DNA of 64,000 bases from Bradyrhizobium quebecense (GTDB taxonomy: Bacteria; Pseudomonadota; Alphaproteobacteria; Rhizobiales; Xanthobacteraceae), in the NCBI RefSeq assembly GCF_013373795.3, contig NZ_CP088022.1:2852001-2916000 (forward strand), in the 5' to 3' direction. Position 1 is the stretch's first letter. Each line of letters starts with the position of its first letter. The position numbers were made by a program, and so were the translations under genes. The notes under the pieces are model-generated. The model had not been told where the DNA came from. It was given only the letters and a program-made list of their open reading frames with translations, and searched no databases. Positions 20,219 through 30,649 of this stretch are shown here, piece by piece.

Positions 20219-20548
20219 ATGACTGCTGCCATCACCGTCAGCGAACGGGCCGCCCGCCGCATCGGGCAGATCCTCAGCAAGGAAGGCCAAGGCGCCAAGC
20301 TGCGCATTTCGGTCGAGGGCGGCGGCTGCTCCGGTTTCCAGTACAAATTCGACGTCGAGCGCACCCAGGCCGATGACGACCTCGTGATCGAGCGCGACAG
20401 CGCGGTGGTGCTGATCGACCCCGCCTCGGTCCCGTTCCTCGCGGGCTCGGAAGTCGACTTTGTCGATGACCTGATCGGCGCCTCGTTCCGCGTCGTCAAT
20501 CCGAACGCCACCGCGTCCTGCGGCTGCGGCACCAGCTTCTCGATCTGA
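20219..20548 (+). CDS. erpA: A-type iron-sulfur carrier protein (ErpA/HesB family)
   Basis: A 109-aa protein with the three conserved cysteines of A-type carriers: GGGCSGFQY and, near the end, the CGCG of TASCGCGTSFSI. It receives Fe-S clusters from a scaffold and passes them to target enzymes. It is a single gene between dgt (divergent) and the efflux pump (convergent). Assignment as ErpA rather than IscA or SufA is inferred from its isolation from an isc/suf operon. Confidence 0.88.
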   Translation: MTAAITVSERAARRIGQILSKEGQGAKLRISVEGGGCSGFQYKFDVERTQADDDLVIERDSAVVLIDPASVPFLAGSEVDFVDDLIGASFRVVNPNATASCGCGTSFSI

Positions 20549-20610
20549 CGCTTCCTCGCCTGACGTGGCTTCTCGACGCCAACCGGTGACCGGTTCGCCG
20601 GAGACGCCAA

Positions 20611-23600
20611 CTATTCTGCCGCGACCACCTGCGGGCGCTCGACGTCGCCGCCCGCCTCCGCCTGCGGATCGAGCTTGCGGCGCAGCCTGCGGTCGATGCG
20701 GTCGAGATAGATATAGATCACAGGCGTGATGAACAGCGTCAGCAGTTGCGACACGCAGAGGCCGCCGACCACCGCGACGCCGAGCGGCTGACGCAACTCT
20801 GCGCCGGCGCCCGCGCCGAGCGCGATCGGCAGCGTGCCGAAGATCGCCGCGAATGTCGTCATCATGATCGGGCGGAAACGCAGCAGCGCAGCCTCGCGGA
20901 TCGCGTGCTCGGCGCTGAGGCCGACGCGGCGGCGCTCGAGCGCGAAGTCCACCATCATGATCGCGTTCTTCTTCACGATGCCGACCAGCATCACGATGCC
21001 GATCATCGCAATCACCGACAGCTCCATCCCGAACAGCATCAGCGTCAGGATCGCACCGATTCCGGCCGACGGCAGGCCCGAGATGATCGTGATTGGGTGG
21101 ATGAAGCTCTCGTAGAGGATGCCGAGAATCACGAAGGCCGCGAACACGGCGGCGAGGATCAGGACACCCTGCCCGCGCAGCGAGTCCTGGAACACCTGCG
21201 CGGTGCCGGAGAACCCGGTCGCAATCGTCGGCGGCAAATTCGCGTTCTGCTCGAGCTCGGTGATCTTGTCGACCGCATAGCCGAGCGAATTGCCGGGCGC
21301 GAGATTGAACGAGATCGTCACCGCCGGCTGCTGGCCCTGGTGGTTGATCTGCAACGGTCCGACCGTCGGCACCAGCCGCGCTACCGCATCCAGCGGAATG
21401 GTCTGGCCGCTCGCGGTCTTCATGTAGAGCTTCGAGAGATCGGACGGGTCGACGCGGAACTGCGGCTGCACCTCCAGGATAATCTGGTAGTCGTTCGACG
21501 GCATGTAGATGGTGCCGACCTGCCGCGAACCATAGGCGTTGTAGAGCTGGTTGCGGACCTGATCGACGGTGACGCCGTAGACCGCCGCCTTCTCGCGGTC
21601 GATGTCGACCGTCATCTGCGGGTTCTTGATGTAGAGGTCGGTGGTGACGTCGAGCAGGCCTGGGATCTTCTCGATCTTGTCGCGCATCTCCGGCGCCAGC
21701 CGGTACAGCGACTCGGTATCGCCGCTCTGCATCACATACTGATATTGGCTCTTGGAGATGCGCCCGCCGATGTTGAGGTTCTGGACGCTCTGGAAGAACG
21801 CCTGCATGCCGGGGATCTCGCGCGCCTTCTGCCTGAGGCGGCCGATCACCACGGTGGCATTGTCGCGGGTCTTCTGCGGCTTCAGCGCTATGAATAGCCG
21901 GCCGTAATTGGTGGTCGGATTGGGACCGCCCGAGCCGACGGTGGAATTGATGTAATCGATCGCCGGATCGGTCCGCATCACCTCGACCAGCGCCTGCTGG
22001 CGCACCTTCATCGCCTCGAACGAGGTATCGGTCGCCGCCTCCGTCACACCGATCAGGAAGCCGGTATCCTCCTGCGGGAAGAAGCCCTTCGGCACGATCA
22101 TGTAGAGATAGATGGTGCCGCCGAGCGTCGCGAGCGTCACCACCAGCATCAGGGCTTTCTTGGCCAGCACCCAGTCCAGCGCCCATTCATAGGCGCGCAG
22201 CCAGGCCTCGAACATCGCCTCGAACGCCCGCAACACGATGTTCGGACGCTTGGTCGCGTCATGCGCGCGCAGCACGCGGGCGCACAGCATCGGCGTCAAG
22301 GTCAGCGACACGAAGCCGGAGACGATGATCGCGACCGAGATCGTGACGGCGAATTCGCGGAACACGCGGCCGACGATGCCGCCCATCAGCAGCACCGGGA
22401 TGAAGACCGCGATCAGCGAGAAGGTGATCGAGATGATCGTGAAGCCGATCTCGCGGGCGCCCTTCAGCGCCGCCTCGAACGGCTTCATGCCGTGCTCGAT
22501 ATGGCGGACGATGTTCTCCAGCATGACGATGGCGTCGTCGACCACGAAGCCGACCGAGAGCGTCAGCGCCAGTAGCGTCATGTTGTTGATAGAGTAATCC
22601 AGCGCGTACATCGCCGCACAAGTTCCGAACAGCGAGATCGGCACCGCGAGCGCCGGGATGAAGGTCGCCGACGCCGAGCGCAGGAACAGGAAGATCACGA
22701 GGATCACCAGCGCGATCGCGATCAGCAGGGTCTCCTCGACGTCGCTGACCGCCTGCCGGATCGAGACCGAGCGATCCATCATGACCTGCATCGTCACCGA
22801 GGGCGGGATCGCGGCGCGCAGCGAGGGCAATTTCGCCAGCACGGCGTCGACGACGGCCACAGTGTTGGCGTCGGGCTGCTTCTGGATCGCGAGCACGATC
22901 GCCCGCTCGTCGTTCATCCAGGTCGCGATCTTGTCGTTCTCGACGCTGTCATAGACCTTGGCGATCTCGTCGAGCCGGACCGGCGAGCCGTTGCGCCAGG
23001 CGACGTAGATCTGGCGGTAGTCGGCCGCCTTATCCATCTGGCCGGAGGCCTGCAGCGCGACGTCTTGCTTGGGGCCGTTCAGCGTGCCGACGGGCGTCGA
23101 GGAATTGGCGCGCGAGACCGCAGCGCGGATATCCTCCATCGAGACGCCGCGGGCGGCAGCGGCCTCCGGATCGGCCTGGACGCGGATCGCAAATTTCTGC
23201 GCGCCGTAGATCAGCACTTGGGCGACGCCCGGCAGCTGCGACAGCGCCTGCCCGATCGTGATGTCGCCATATTCGTTGACCGCCGACAGTGGCAGCGTCG
23301 CCGACCCCAGCGAGACGAACAGCACCGGGAAGTCGGCCGGGTTCACCTTCCGGAAGCTCGGCGGAATCGTCATCTCGATCGGCAGCCGGCGCTGCGCGAT
23401 CGTCAACGCCGTCTGCACGTCGAGCGCGGCGGCATCGATGTTGCGGTTGAGGTCGAACTGGATGGTGATGACGCTCGTGCCCTGCGAGGAGTTCGAGGAC
23501 ATCGAGGAGATGCCGGCAATGGTCGAGAGCTGACGCTCGATGATGCCGGCGACCGAGGCCGCCATGGTGTCGGCGCTGGCGCCCGGCAGGGTCGCGGTAA

Positions 23601-23739
23601 CCGCGATGGTCGGGAAGTCCACCTTGGGCAGCGCCGAGACCGGCAGCAGGCGGAAGCCGAACACGCCGAATGCGATGATCGACGCCGTGATCAGCGTCGT
23701 CATGACCGGGCGGCGGATGCAGAGCTCGGAGAGCGTCAT
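20611..23739 (-). CDS. RND efflux transporter, AcrB/MdtB type
   Basis: A 1042-aa inner-membrane pump beginning MTLSELCIRRPVMTTLITAS, with the RND periplasmic porter domains and twelve expected helices. Charged residues in the fourth helix (VGFVVDDAIVMLENI) fit the proton-relay Asp pair of the hydrophobe/amphiphile (HAE-1) class. It starts 4 bp after the adaptor gene, so the two form an operon. No outer-membrane TolC-type partner or local regulator is present. Substrate unknown. Confidence 0.93.
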   Translation of the reverse strand: MTLSELCIRRPVMTTLITASIIAFGVFGFRLLPVSALPKVDFPTIAVTATLPGASADTMAASVAGIIERQLSTIAGISSMSSNSSQGTSVITIQFDLNRNIDAAALDVQTALTIAQRRLPIEMTIPPSFRKVNPADFPVLFVSLGSATLPLSAVNEYGDITIGQALSQLPGVAQVLIYGAQKFAIRVQADPEAAAARGVSMEDIRAAVSRANSSTPVGTLNGPKQDVALQASGQMDKAADYRQIYVAWRNGSPVRLDEIAKVYDSVENDKIATWMNDERAIVLAIQKQPDANTVAVVDAVLAKLPSLRAAIPPSVTMQVMMDRSVSIRQAVSDVEETLLIAIALVILVIFLFLRSASATFIPALAVPISLFGTCAAMYALDYSINNMTLLALTLSVGFVVDDAIVMLENIVRHIEHGMKPFEAALKGAREIGFTIISITFSLIAVFIPVLLMGGIVGRVFREFAVTISVAIIVSGFVSLTLTPMLCARVLRAHDATKRPNIVLRAFEAMFEAWLRAYEWALDWVLAKKALMLVVTLATLGGTIYLYMIVPKGFFPQEDTGFLIGVTEAATDTSFEAMKVRQQALVEVMRTDPAIDYINSTVGSGGPNPTTNYGRLFIALKPQKTRDNATVVIGRLRQKAREIPGMQAFFQSVQNLNIGGRISKSQYQYVMQSGDTESLYRLAPEMRDKIEKIPGLLDVTTDLYIKNPQMTVDIDREKAAVYGVTVDQVRNQLYNAYGSRQVGTIYMPSNDYQIILEVQPQFRVDPSDLSKLYMKTASGQTIPLDAVARLVPTVGPLQINHQGQQPAVTISFNLAPGNSLGYAVDKITELEQNANLPPTIATGFSGTAQVFQDSLRGQGVLILAAVFAAFVILGILYESFIHPITIISGLPSAGIGAILTLMLFGMELSVIAMIGIVMLVGIVKKNAIMMVDFALERRRVGLSAEHAIREAALLRFRPIMMTTFAAIFGTLPIALGAGAGAELRQPLGVAVVGGLCVSQLLTLFITPVIYIYLDRIDRRLRRKLDPQAEAGGDVERPQVVAAE

Positions 23740-23742
23740 CAG

Positions 23743-24876
23743 TCAGGCTCCGGCCTTGCGCGCCCGCAGCTCGACCCGCGATCCCTCCGACAGCAGCAGC
23801 TGGCCATCGACGACGATGCTTTCATCGCCCGCCAATCCGTCAGAGATCACCGAGGTGCCCTGGAAGGTGCGATCGACCTTCACCGGCCGGGCCTTGGCGA
23901 CGCCGTCCTGGACGACGAAAACGAAATTGCCGTTCTGGCTGCGCTGGACCGCGACCGTGGGCACCACGACCGCGTCTTCGCTGCGGATGATCAGCTTGGT
24001 CTGCACGATGGTGCCGGGCCACAGCGTCTCGCTCGCATTGTTCATGATGCCGCGCACGGTAACCATGCCGGTGGTCGCATCGACGGCGTTTTCGACCATC
24101 GCGACCTTGCCTCTCTCGGAACGCTGATGGCCGGGAATGGTCGCGATCACCTTGGGATCGTCCTTCCCCATGGCGTCGCGCAGATCGACCAGCGCACGCT
24201 GAGGAATGGCGAAGGTGACATAGACCGGCGCCATCTGGTTGATGACGGCCAACGGCTGGGTGTCGGCGGGGCGGACGAAATTCCCGACCTTGACGTTGGC
24301 GGCGCTGATCCGCCCCGCGAACGGTGCGCGGATCACGGTGTAGCTCTTCTGGACGCGGAGGTTTTCCAGCGCGAACTGGTCGGCCTTGATGGTGCCGATC
24401 AGGACGTCGGACTGGGTCTTGGCGTTGTCGAGGTTGACCTGCGTGGTCGCGCCCTTGCCGACCAGCTCGGTGTAGCGGCGCAGGTCGCGCTGCGCGCCCT
24501 CGAGTTGGGCCTGGTCGCGGGCCAGGACGCCCTCGGCCTGCTCGATCTGGGCGTCGATCTGCCGCGCGTCGAGCATGAACAACAGGTCGCCCTCATTGAC
24601 CTTGGCGCCGTCCTCGAAATGGACCGAGATGATGGTGGTCTCCAGCCGCGACTTCAACGCCACGCTTGAGATCGGCGTGACCGTTCCGATCGCGTCGACA
24701 TCCACCGGCACCGACCTGCGTTCGGCCTTGGCGAGATCCACCGAAACCACGCGCGGCCGCGGCGTCCCCTGCGCGGTGACGGCACCGCCACCCATCCATG
24801 AAGTGCGGGTCATGTAAGCCGCCCCAGCCGCAATGCCGAGAACAGCGACAGTCAGAACCAAATTGCGTTTTCTCAT
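23743..24876 (-). CDS. RND efflux periplasmic adaptor (membrane fusion protein)
   Basis: A 377-aa HlyD/AcrA-type adaptor: N-terminal membrane anchor (RNLVLTVAVLGIAAGAA), the barrel-sandwich half ISVHFEDGAKVNEGDLLFML, a hairpin coiled coil (about residues 115-175), the second half VIRAPFAGRISAANVKVGNF and a beta-barrel domain. It links the RND pump to an outer-membrane channel. I chose the ATG at 24876 (MRKRNLVLTV); its ribosome-binding site is weak and a start up to 66 bp upstream is possible. Confidence 0.9.
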   Translation of the reverse strand: MRKRNLVLTVAVLGIAAGAAYMTRTSWMGGGAVTAQGTPRPRVVSVDLAKAERRSVPVDVDAIGTVTPISSVALKSRLETTIISVHFEDGAKVNEGDLLFMLDARQIDAQIEQAEGVLARDQAQLEGAQRDLRRYTELVGKGATTQVNLDNAKTQSDVLIGTIKADQFALENLRVQKSYTVIRAPFAGRISAANVKVGNFVRPADTQPLAVINQMAPVYVTFAIPQRALVDLRDAMGKDDPKVIATIPGHQRSERGKVAMVENAVDATTGMVTVRGIMNNASETLWPGTIVQTKLIIRSEDAVVVPTVAVQRSQNGNFVFVVQDGVAKARPVKVDRTFQGTSVISDGLAGDESIVVDGQLLLSEGSRVELRARKAGA

Positions 24877-25037
24877 ACCTCTCGCACGTGCGCCGCCCGC
24901 TTCCCTCAGGGCCGGGACGCATCGCAACTCCCCCATCGGCAATTGTTACGCCTTGTTTCCGGAGAGGGTTAGCACAGGCGGTTCGCCCATGGTATGCCAC
25001 CTAAGTAAAATCCTGCGGCTTCAATCCGGTCACTTGC

Positions 25038-25829
25038 ATGCGCATCGCTACGTGGAACGTCAACTCGGTCCGGCAACGGATCGAACTTCTGGTCGCCTGG
25101 CTGAAGGAGTGTTCCCCCGACATCGTCTGCCTGCAGGAGATCAAATGCGTCGACGACGCGTTTCCGCGGCTCGAGGTCGAGGCGCTCGGATATAATGTCG
25201 TCACCCACGGCCAGAAGACCTTCAATGGCGTCGCGCTGCTCTCCAAGCTGCCATTCGACGAGACCAAGTCGGGCCTCGCCGGCGACGACGAGGACGCACA
25301 TGCTCGCTTCCTCGAAGGCGTCGTCACGCTGAAACAGGGCGTGGTGCGGGTCGCGTGCCTTTACCTGCCCAACGGCAACCCCGCCAACACCGACAAATAT
25401 CCGTACAAGCTCAAATGGATGTCGCGGCTTCTTGAGTACACGCGGGAACGGCTTAAGGCCGAGGAGCCGCTGATCCTGGCCGGCGACTTCAACGTCATTC
25501 CGGCGGCCCGCGACGTCTACAATCCGGCCGCCTGGGCCGACGATGCCCTGTTCCGCCCTGCGACCCGCGAGGCCTTCCAGTCGCTGCTCGGCCTCGGCCT
25601 CACCGATGCGCTGCGCGCGGTCAATGACGAGCCGGGCCAGTACACCTTCTGGGACTACCAGGCCGGCGCCTGGCAGAAGAACTGGGGCCTGCGCATCGAC
25701 CATCTGCTGATGTCGCCGCAGGCCAGCGACCGGCTGATCGATGTTGGAATCGACAGCTATGTCCGCGCCTGGGAGAAGCCGTCCGACCATGTCCCAGTCT
25801 GGGCCGATCTCGATTTCGAGACCGCCTGA
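25038..25829 (+). CDS. xth: Exodeoxyribonuclease III
   Basis: A 263-aa endonuclease/exonuclease/phosphatase-fold enzyme starting MRIATWNVNSVRQR, with the catalytic Glu in CLQEIKC, LAGDFNVIP, and the C-terminal His in PSDHVPVWADL. It cleaves at abasic sites and has 3'-5' exonuclease activity in base-excision repair. It is a single gene divergent from the efflux operon. Confidence 0.95.
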   Translation: MRIATWNVNSVRQRIELLVAWLKECSPDIVCLQEIKCVDDAFPRLEVEALGYNVVTHGQKTFNGVALLSKLPFDETKSGLAGDDEDAHARFLEGVVTLKQGVVRVACLYLPNGNPANTDKYPYKLKWMSRLLEYTRERLKAEEPLILAGDFNVIPAARDVYNPAAWADDALFRPATREAFQSLLGLGLTDALRAVNDEPGQYTFWDYQAGAWQKNWGLRIDHLLMSPQASDRLIDVGIDSYVRAWEKPSDHVPVWADLDFETA

Positions 25830-25866
25830 GCCCGCCGGCCGCGGGGAATATCAATCCCGGCGGCCT

Positions 25867-26703
25867 CTAATCGCGACGGCCCTGCACCCAATGCTCGAGC
25901 ATCTGCAGTGCCATCGCGCGGTCGTCTTCGGATGCCTTGGCGATCGCCCGGTTGTAGCTTTCCTTGATCCAGGCCTCTTCCGGCGTCGCGCTGTCGCGCG
26001 CCAGGGTCAGCCACATCAGGCCACGGGCCCGCTGCGGCGGCAGCCGGTCGCCGTTGAACAGCATCTGGCCGAGCAGCGCCTGCGCCTGGTGCTGGCCCTT
26101 CTGGGCGGCGAGCCCGAGCCAGCGTGCGCCATAGCGGAAATCGTCCCGCGAGGCGTCCGGCGTCTTCAGGTACAGCCGGGCAAGGTCGTACTGGGCATCG
26201 GCATTGCCGAAATAGGACGCGGCATAGGAGAACATCTCCCGCGCCCGTTCGGTGTCCGCCTTGACCTTGGAATTGGGAATGCCGCTCAGATAATAGCGGC
26301 CGAGCGCCACGAAGGCGTTGGCCACGATCGAGGCCTGCGGCGCCGACGGCGAATCCTCGGCATGCGCATTGGCGATCCGGCTGAAATACTCGAAGGCGCG
26401 CATGTCGTCCTGGATGACGCCGTCGCCCTCGGCGTACATCTTGCCGAGCTTCCACTGCGCCACGGGGTGACCGCCCTCGGCCTGGTACTGCAGCGTGCTG
26501 AAGGAGGAGGTCGGCGAGGTCGCCGCAGGGGCAACCGGCGTGGCGGCCCGCTTCAGCGCACCGGCCGTGCCGGGCTGCGGAGCGACCACCGGAAGAACGG
26601 TATCCTGGGGGCTGACCGGGGCGCCGTCGAATCCGAATCCGGGGCCTGCCACCGGAATGGCCCCTAACGCAAACGCAAATATCGCACGCTTAAACGTCCG
26701 CAT
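25867..26703 (-). CDS. exoR: ExoR-like periplasmic Sel1-repeat regulator
   Basis: A 278-aa protein with a signal peptide ([20 protein letters not shown]) and Sel1-type repeats ([39 protein letters not shown]). Segments such as [13 protein letters not shown] and [11 protein letters not shown] closely resemble ExoR of Sinorhizobium as I remember it. There ExoR is a periplasmic inhibitor of the ExoS/ChvI two-component system that controls exopolysaccharide and motility. No exoS/chvI is present here. The start codon lies inside the 3' end of ilvD, a 14-bp overlap on the same strand. Confidence 0.8.
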   Translation of the reverse strand: MRTFKRAIFAFALGAIPVAGPGFGFDGAPVSPQDTVLPVVAPQPGTAGALKRAATPVAPAATSPTSSFSTLQYQAEGGHPVAQWKLGKMYAEGDGVIQDDMRAFEYFSRIANAHAEDSPSAPQASIVANAFVALGRYYLSGIPNSKVKADTERAREMFSYAASYFGNADAQYDLARLYLKTPDASRDDFRYGARWLGLAAQKGQHQAQALLGQMLFNGDRLPPQRARGLMWLTLARDSATPEEAWIKESYNRAIAKASEDDRAMALQMLEHWVQGRRD

Positions 26704-28414
26704 AACACTGTTTCTCGTACGCGCCACCCGGATGGGTGACTGCGCCATCCACCGCCGGCCCCACTTGCTCGGCGTACTTCCACAGCGCACCAGATGTATG
26801 GTTCGTCGCGCGAGGGGCCCATTTGGTCTTACGATTTGCGAGTTCGGCGTCGCTCAAATTTACGTTAAGGGTGCCGGCGACCGCATCGATCTCGATGATG
26901 TCGCCGTCTTGCAACAACCCGATCGGCCCGCCGACGGCCGCTTCGGGTCCAATATGTCCGATGCAGAAGCCACGGGTGGCGCCGGAGAACCGGCCATCGG
27001 TGATCAGGGCAATCTTGCCGCCCATCCCCTGCCCGGTCAGCGCCGCCGTGGTCGCCAGCATCTCCCGCATCCCGGGACCGCCCTTCGGCCCCTCGTAGCG
27101 GATCACAATCACTTCGCCTTCCTTGTAGGTGCGCTTCTGCACCGCCTCGAAGGCGTCTTCCTCGCGGTCGAAGCACCGGGCCGGACCGGTAAACTTCAGG
27201 TTGGACATTCCCGCGACCTTCACGATCGCACCCTCCGGAGCGAGATTACCCTTCAGTCCGACAACGCCACCTGTGACGGTGATCGGATTGTCGGCGGGCC
27301 GCACCACGTCCTGGTGCGGATTCCATTTCACGCTTTTGAGGTTTTCGGCGATCGTTCGGCCAGTGACGGTCAGGCAATTCCCGTGCAGGTGGCCATTGTC
27401 GAGCAGCGTTTTCATCAGCAGCGGAATGCCGCCAACTTCAAACATGTCTTTGGCAACATAACGGCCGCCCGGCTTCAAATCCGCGACGTAAGGAGTCTTT
27501 TTGAAGATTTCGGCAACGTCGAACAAATTGAATTTAATACCGCACTCATGGGCGATCGCCGGCAGGTGCAGCGCAGCATTGGTCGAACCACCTGAGGCTG
27601 CAACCACGGCCGCAGCATTTTCAAGGGCTTCCCGGGTGACGATGTCGCGGGGCCGGATGTTTTTCTCGATCAGCTCCATCACCTTCTCTCCGGCGGCGGA
27701 GCAGAAGGCGTCGCGGATCTCGTAAGGCGCCGGAGCCCCGGCCGAATACGGCAGCGCGAGGCCGATCGCCTCGGAGACGGTCGCCATGGTGTTGGCGGTG
27801 AACTGAGCGCCGCAGGCGCCGGCCGACGGGCACGCCACCCGCTCGATCTCGTCGAGGTCCTCGTCCGACATGGCGCCGACCGAGTGCTTGCCGACCGCCT
27901 CGAACATGTCCTGCACGGTCACCGGCTGCCCGCGGAAGTTGCCGGGCAAAATCGAGCCGCCATAGATGAAGATCGAGGGCACGTTGAGCCGGACCATCGC
28001 CATCATCATGCCCGGCAGCGACTTGTCGCAGCCGGCGAGCCCGACCAGCGCATCATAGGAGTGACCGCGCACGGTCAGCTCGACCGAATCGGCGATGCAT
28101 TCCCGCGACGGCAGCGACGAGCGCATGCCGTCATGGCCCATCGCGATGCCGTCGGTCACGGTGATGGTGCAGAACTCGCGCGGCGTGCCGCCGGCGGACG
28201 CCACGCCCTTCTTCACCGCCTGCGCCTGGCGCATCAGCGAGATGTTGCAGGGGGCTGCTTCATTCCAACATGAAGCAACGCCGACAAATGGTTGATGAAT
28301 CTGGATTGTCGTCAGCCCCATCGCATAGAGATAAGACCGATGCGGTGCGCGCTGGGGCCCTTCCGTCACGTGACGGCTCGGCAGCCTGCCCTTGATGTTC
28401 GTTTTGGCGTCCAT
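26690..28414 (-). CDS. ilvD: Dihydroxy-acid dehydratase
   Basis: A 574-aa enzyme of the IlvD/Edd family, with cluster-ligand and active-site motifs [44 protein letters not shown] and [15 protein letters not shown]. It dehydrates dihydroxy-acids to 2-oxo acids in valine, isoleucine and pantothenate synthesis. I chose the ATG at 28414 ([12 protein letters not shown]). Its 3' end overlaps the exoR start. Confidence 0.96.
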   Translation of the reverse strand: MDAKTNIKGRLPSRHVTEGPQRAPHRSYLYAMGLTTIQIHQPFVGVASCWNEAAPCNISLMRQAQAVKKGVASAGGTPREFCTITVTDGIAMGHDGMRSSLPSRECIADSVELTVRGHSYDALVGLAGCDKSLPGMMMAMVRLNVPSIFIYGGSILPGNFRGQPVTVQDMFEAVGKHSVGAMSDEDLDEIERVACPSAGACGAQFTANTMATVSEAIGLALPYSAGAPAPYEIRDAFCSAAGEKVMELIEKNIRPRDIVTREALENAAAVVAASGGSTNAALHLPAIAHECGIKFNLFDVAEIFKKTPYVADLKPGGRYVAKDMFEVGGIPLLMKTLLDNGHLHGNCLTVTGRTIAENLKSVKWNPHQDVVRPADNPITVTGGVVGLKGNLAPEGAIVKVAGMSNLKFTGPARCFDREEDAFEAVQKRTYKEGEVIVIRYEGPKGGPGMREMLATTAALTGQGMGGKIALITDGRFSGATRGFCIGHIGPEAAVGGPIGLLQDGDIIEIDAVAGTLNVNLSDAELANRKTKWAPRATNHTSGALWKYAEQVGPAVDGAVTHPGGAYEKQCYADV

Positions 28415-28860
28415 CGCGACCCTGTTCCCTCCAACAACGCCGGAACCGATCAAAAGTCCCGTCGTCGCGAGCGCTGGCTATTCAGCTAGGTGAATATCCT
28501 TTCATGTCAGGGTGTGGCCAAAAAGCGGCGCGACTGCGGACCGCCTGTATTTAGGGTTAAATGTCGATTCACTGTTGCGACGACGCAACAATCGTGGCTC
28601 CCGGGCAACCATGTATTATCGGTCCTTATGGGAACCTGACACGCACCTTAAGTTTCCGCATAGCTAAGTAGCTCGCATTAGTTGTGTCTTGATTGCCGCC
28701 CTCTCCCCGAACAGAGGGCGCAGGGAAAGCCGGGTGCCGATCGCACGCACGCAGTTGCAATTCGGATGAAGAGAAATGTTTTTGCCGCGGGGGTTTGCAT
28801 AATGCGGCACAATGGATTCCGGGCTCGTGCTTCGCACGCCCCGGAATGACGATGGAGTCG
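28415..28860. repeat. Intergenic region with three hairpins, one of interspersed-repeat type
   Basis: This 446-bp gap between the divergent-free ilvD start and the end of the GGDEF gene contains a small perfect palindrome (28573-28590, TGTTGCG / CGCAACA), a 7-bp hairpin at 28698-28719 (GCCCTCT / AGAGGGC) and a longer hairpin at 28816-28847 (ATTCCGGG / CCCGGAAT with inner CGTGC / GCACG). The last resembles a Bradyrhizobium interspersed repeat and sits 13 bp past the GGDEF stop, so it may terminate that gene. The ilvD promoter must lie at the left end. No coding frame is convincing. Confidence 0.5.
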
Positions 28861-30513
28861 CTACTCGGCCGCCAGCTTCGGCGGTGCCGGAGGCGCCCAG
28901 CACTCGACACGATTCCGGCCGTGCTCCTTGGCCAGGTAGAGCGCGGCATCGGCGGCCTTCATCAGCGCCTCGATCCCGGGCATGCTGGTGAGGGCCTCGG
29001 CAACGCCGATGCTCACCGTCAGCGGCACAGGACGATCATCCGCCCCCAACTTCAATCCTTCCGCCCTCTTGCGAATGCGCTCGGCGACTGTCCGGGCGCG
29101 CGACAACGTCGTTTCCGGCAGCAGAACCGCGAACTCCTCGCCTCCGACACGGCCGACAACGTCGGACTTGCGCTTGCCGCGTGTGCAAATCTCGGCGACG
29201 GCCTTGATGGCCTCGTCGCCGGCCGCATGACCGAGCCGGTCATTGATGCTCTTGAAGTAGTCGATATCGACCATCAGGACGGAGACGGAGCGATAGTAGC
29301 GCTGGAACCGGCTCCACTCTGCATCCAGCGTCGTCAGGAAGTGCCTGCGGTTGAACAGTCCGGTGAGCGGATCGGTGGTCGCGAGCACCTCGAGCTGTCG
29401 CGCATTACCGACAAGATCGGTCACGTCGACAAAGGTCAGCATCCGGCCGCCGTTTGCCATGGTCGAGCAATGGATCCTGATATTGCGGCCATCAGGCGTC
29501 TGGACGTCGCGCTTGTGATCGCCCGCCTTGATCTCGGCGATCCGCTTCGCCGGAAAGGCTTTGATTTGCTCCGGGGTCGAGCCGGTCGGGACTGCCCGGC
29601 GGCTGCGCGTGAGAAGCGTGACGTACGCCGGATGCCGCGCAACCTCCTCCTCGCTCACCTCCCAGAATTCTCGCATGCGCCGGTTGAGGAAAATCACATT
29701 GAGATCGCGATCAAGCAGGACGACGCCGTCCTCCACGTTCTCGAGGGCGCCGGTCAGCACCTTCAACTTGTCCGATGCGCGCACGATGTCGGTCACGGGC
29801 GTGTAGCTCATCATCCGGCCGCCATCGGGCAGCGGCGTGCATTGACACCGAACCACATCGCCATTGCTGCGCCTGAGATCGATCGGGTTTGCATCGCCGA
29901 CACTCACGAGGCGGACGCGTTCGGCAACATAGGCTTGAAGCTGCTCAGCCGGCAGCTCATAGGCCATGGTCTTGCAGCCGTGATGCATCAGATCGGTGAA
30001 GCTGGGATTGCGGTCGGCCACCGCGTCCGGAAGCTGCCACATGTTCCGGAACGCGCGGTTGATGAACAGGGCTTTCAGCTCCGCGTCCAAAAGCAGGATG
30101 CCGACCGGGATCTGATCGAGCGCCGCGCGCAGCGCCAGCATGTGCCCGCGCAGAATATCGCCGCTGCGCCGCTCCGGAATGGCTGATGGCGCAGCAGCGG
30201 CAGGCACGACTGCTGCTGGCGCGGGTGCCGCAGCATTCGCCTGCTGCGCCTCGAACACCAGGCCGAGCTGGCGGTCCGATTGCCACAACCGTTTGCATGG
30301 CCTCACCTGATTGGTACCGACAATCAACAGTTGGACCTGGTCGGGAATGCCAACGACGCTTTCGAGTTCCACGGTCGCTCCCGTATCGGTGAGCTGCCGG
30401 ACCGTGCAATCGAAGGCCGACCGACCGAAATTGAAGACGATCTTTCCGGCCAAAAACGTTCGGCCGCGGGAAGCTGACACCTGTCCGGACATGGCGAGAC
30501 GCACCTGGAGCAA
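28861..30513 (-). CDS. PilZ-PAS-PAS-GGDEF diguanylate cyclase
   Basis: A 550-aa protein: an N-terminal PilZ-like domain (about 10-85), an Ala/Pro linker, two PAS-type sensor modules (about 120-240 and 245-370) and a GGDEF domain with TDPLTGLFNRRHF and the active-site motif GGEEF. It should make cyclic di-GMP. An RxxD product-inhibition site is not obvious. The N-terminal PilZ-like domain may bind the product, but its RxxxR signature is not clear. I kept the TTG at 30513 because a GAGGGGG site lies 7 bp upstream; the ATG at 30492 is the alternative. Confidence 0.85.
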   Translation of the reverse strand: MLQVRLAMSGQVSASRGRTFLAGKIVFNFGRSAFDCTVRQLTDTGATVELESVVGIPDQVQLLIVGTNQVRPCKRLWQSDRQLGLVFEAQQANAAAPAPAAVVPAAAAPSAIPERRSGDILRGHMLALRAALDQIPVGILLLDAELKALFINRAFRNMWQLPDAVADRNPSFTDLMHHGCKTMAYELPAEQLQAYVAERVRLVSVGDANPIDLRRSNGDVVRCQCTPLPDGGRMMSYTPVTDIVRASDKLKVLTGALENVEDGVVLLDRDLNVIFLNRRMREFWEVSEEEVARHPAYVTLLTRSRRAVPTGSTPEQIKAFPAKRIAEIKAGDHKRDVQTPDGRNIRIHCSTMANGGRMLTFVDVTDLVGNARQLEVLATTDPLTGLFNRRHFLTTLDAEWSRFQRYYRSVSVLMVDIDYFKSINDRLGHAAGDEAIKAVAEICTRGKRKSDVVGRVGGEEFAVLLPETTLSRARTVAERIRKRAEGLKLGADDRPVPLTVSIGVAEALTSMPGIEALMKAADAALYLAKEHGRNRVECWAPPAPPKLAAE

Positions 30514-30649
30514 TTGCGAGCCCCCTCACATCAGCATGTTTGAGTCACCAAGGCGTGAACGCTTTCGAGGGGTTTTGACCCAGAGGGGTAACGAAGGCGG
30601 TGTGCGCCGCAAAACGGGTTCCATCCCGCGGTCCCTGGAACCCGTGCCC

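Noticed and set aside
28626..28949. A 107-aa minus-strand frame across 28.6-28.9 kb ending RKLKVRVRFP
   Set aside because: It overlaps the 3' end of the GGDEF gene and an interspersed palindromic repeat; no family or start signal supports it.
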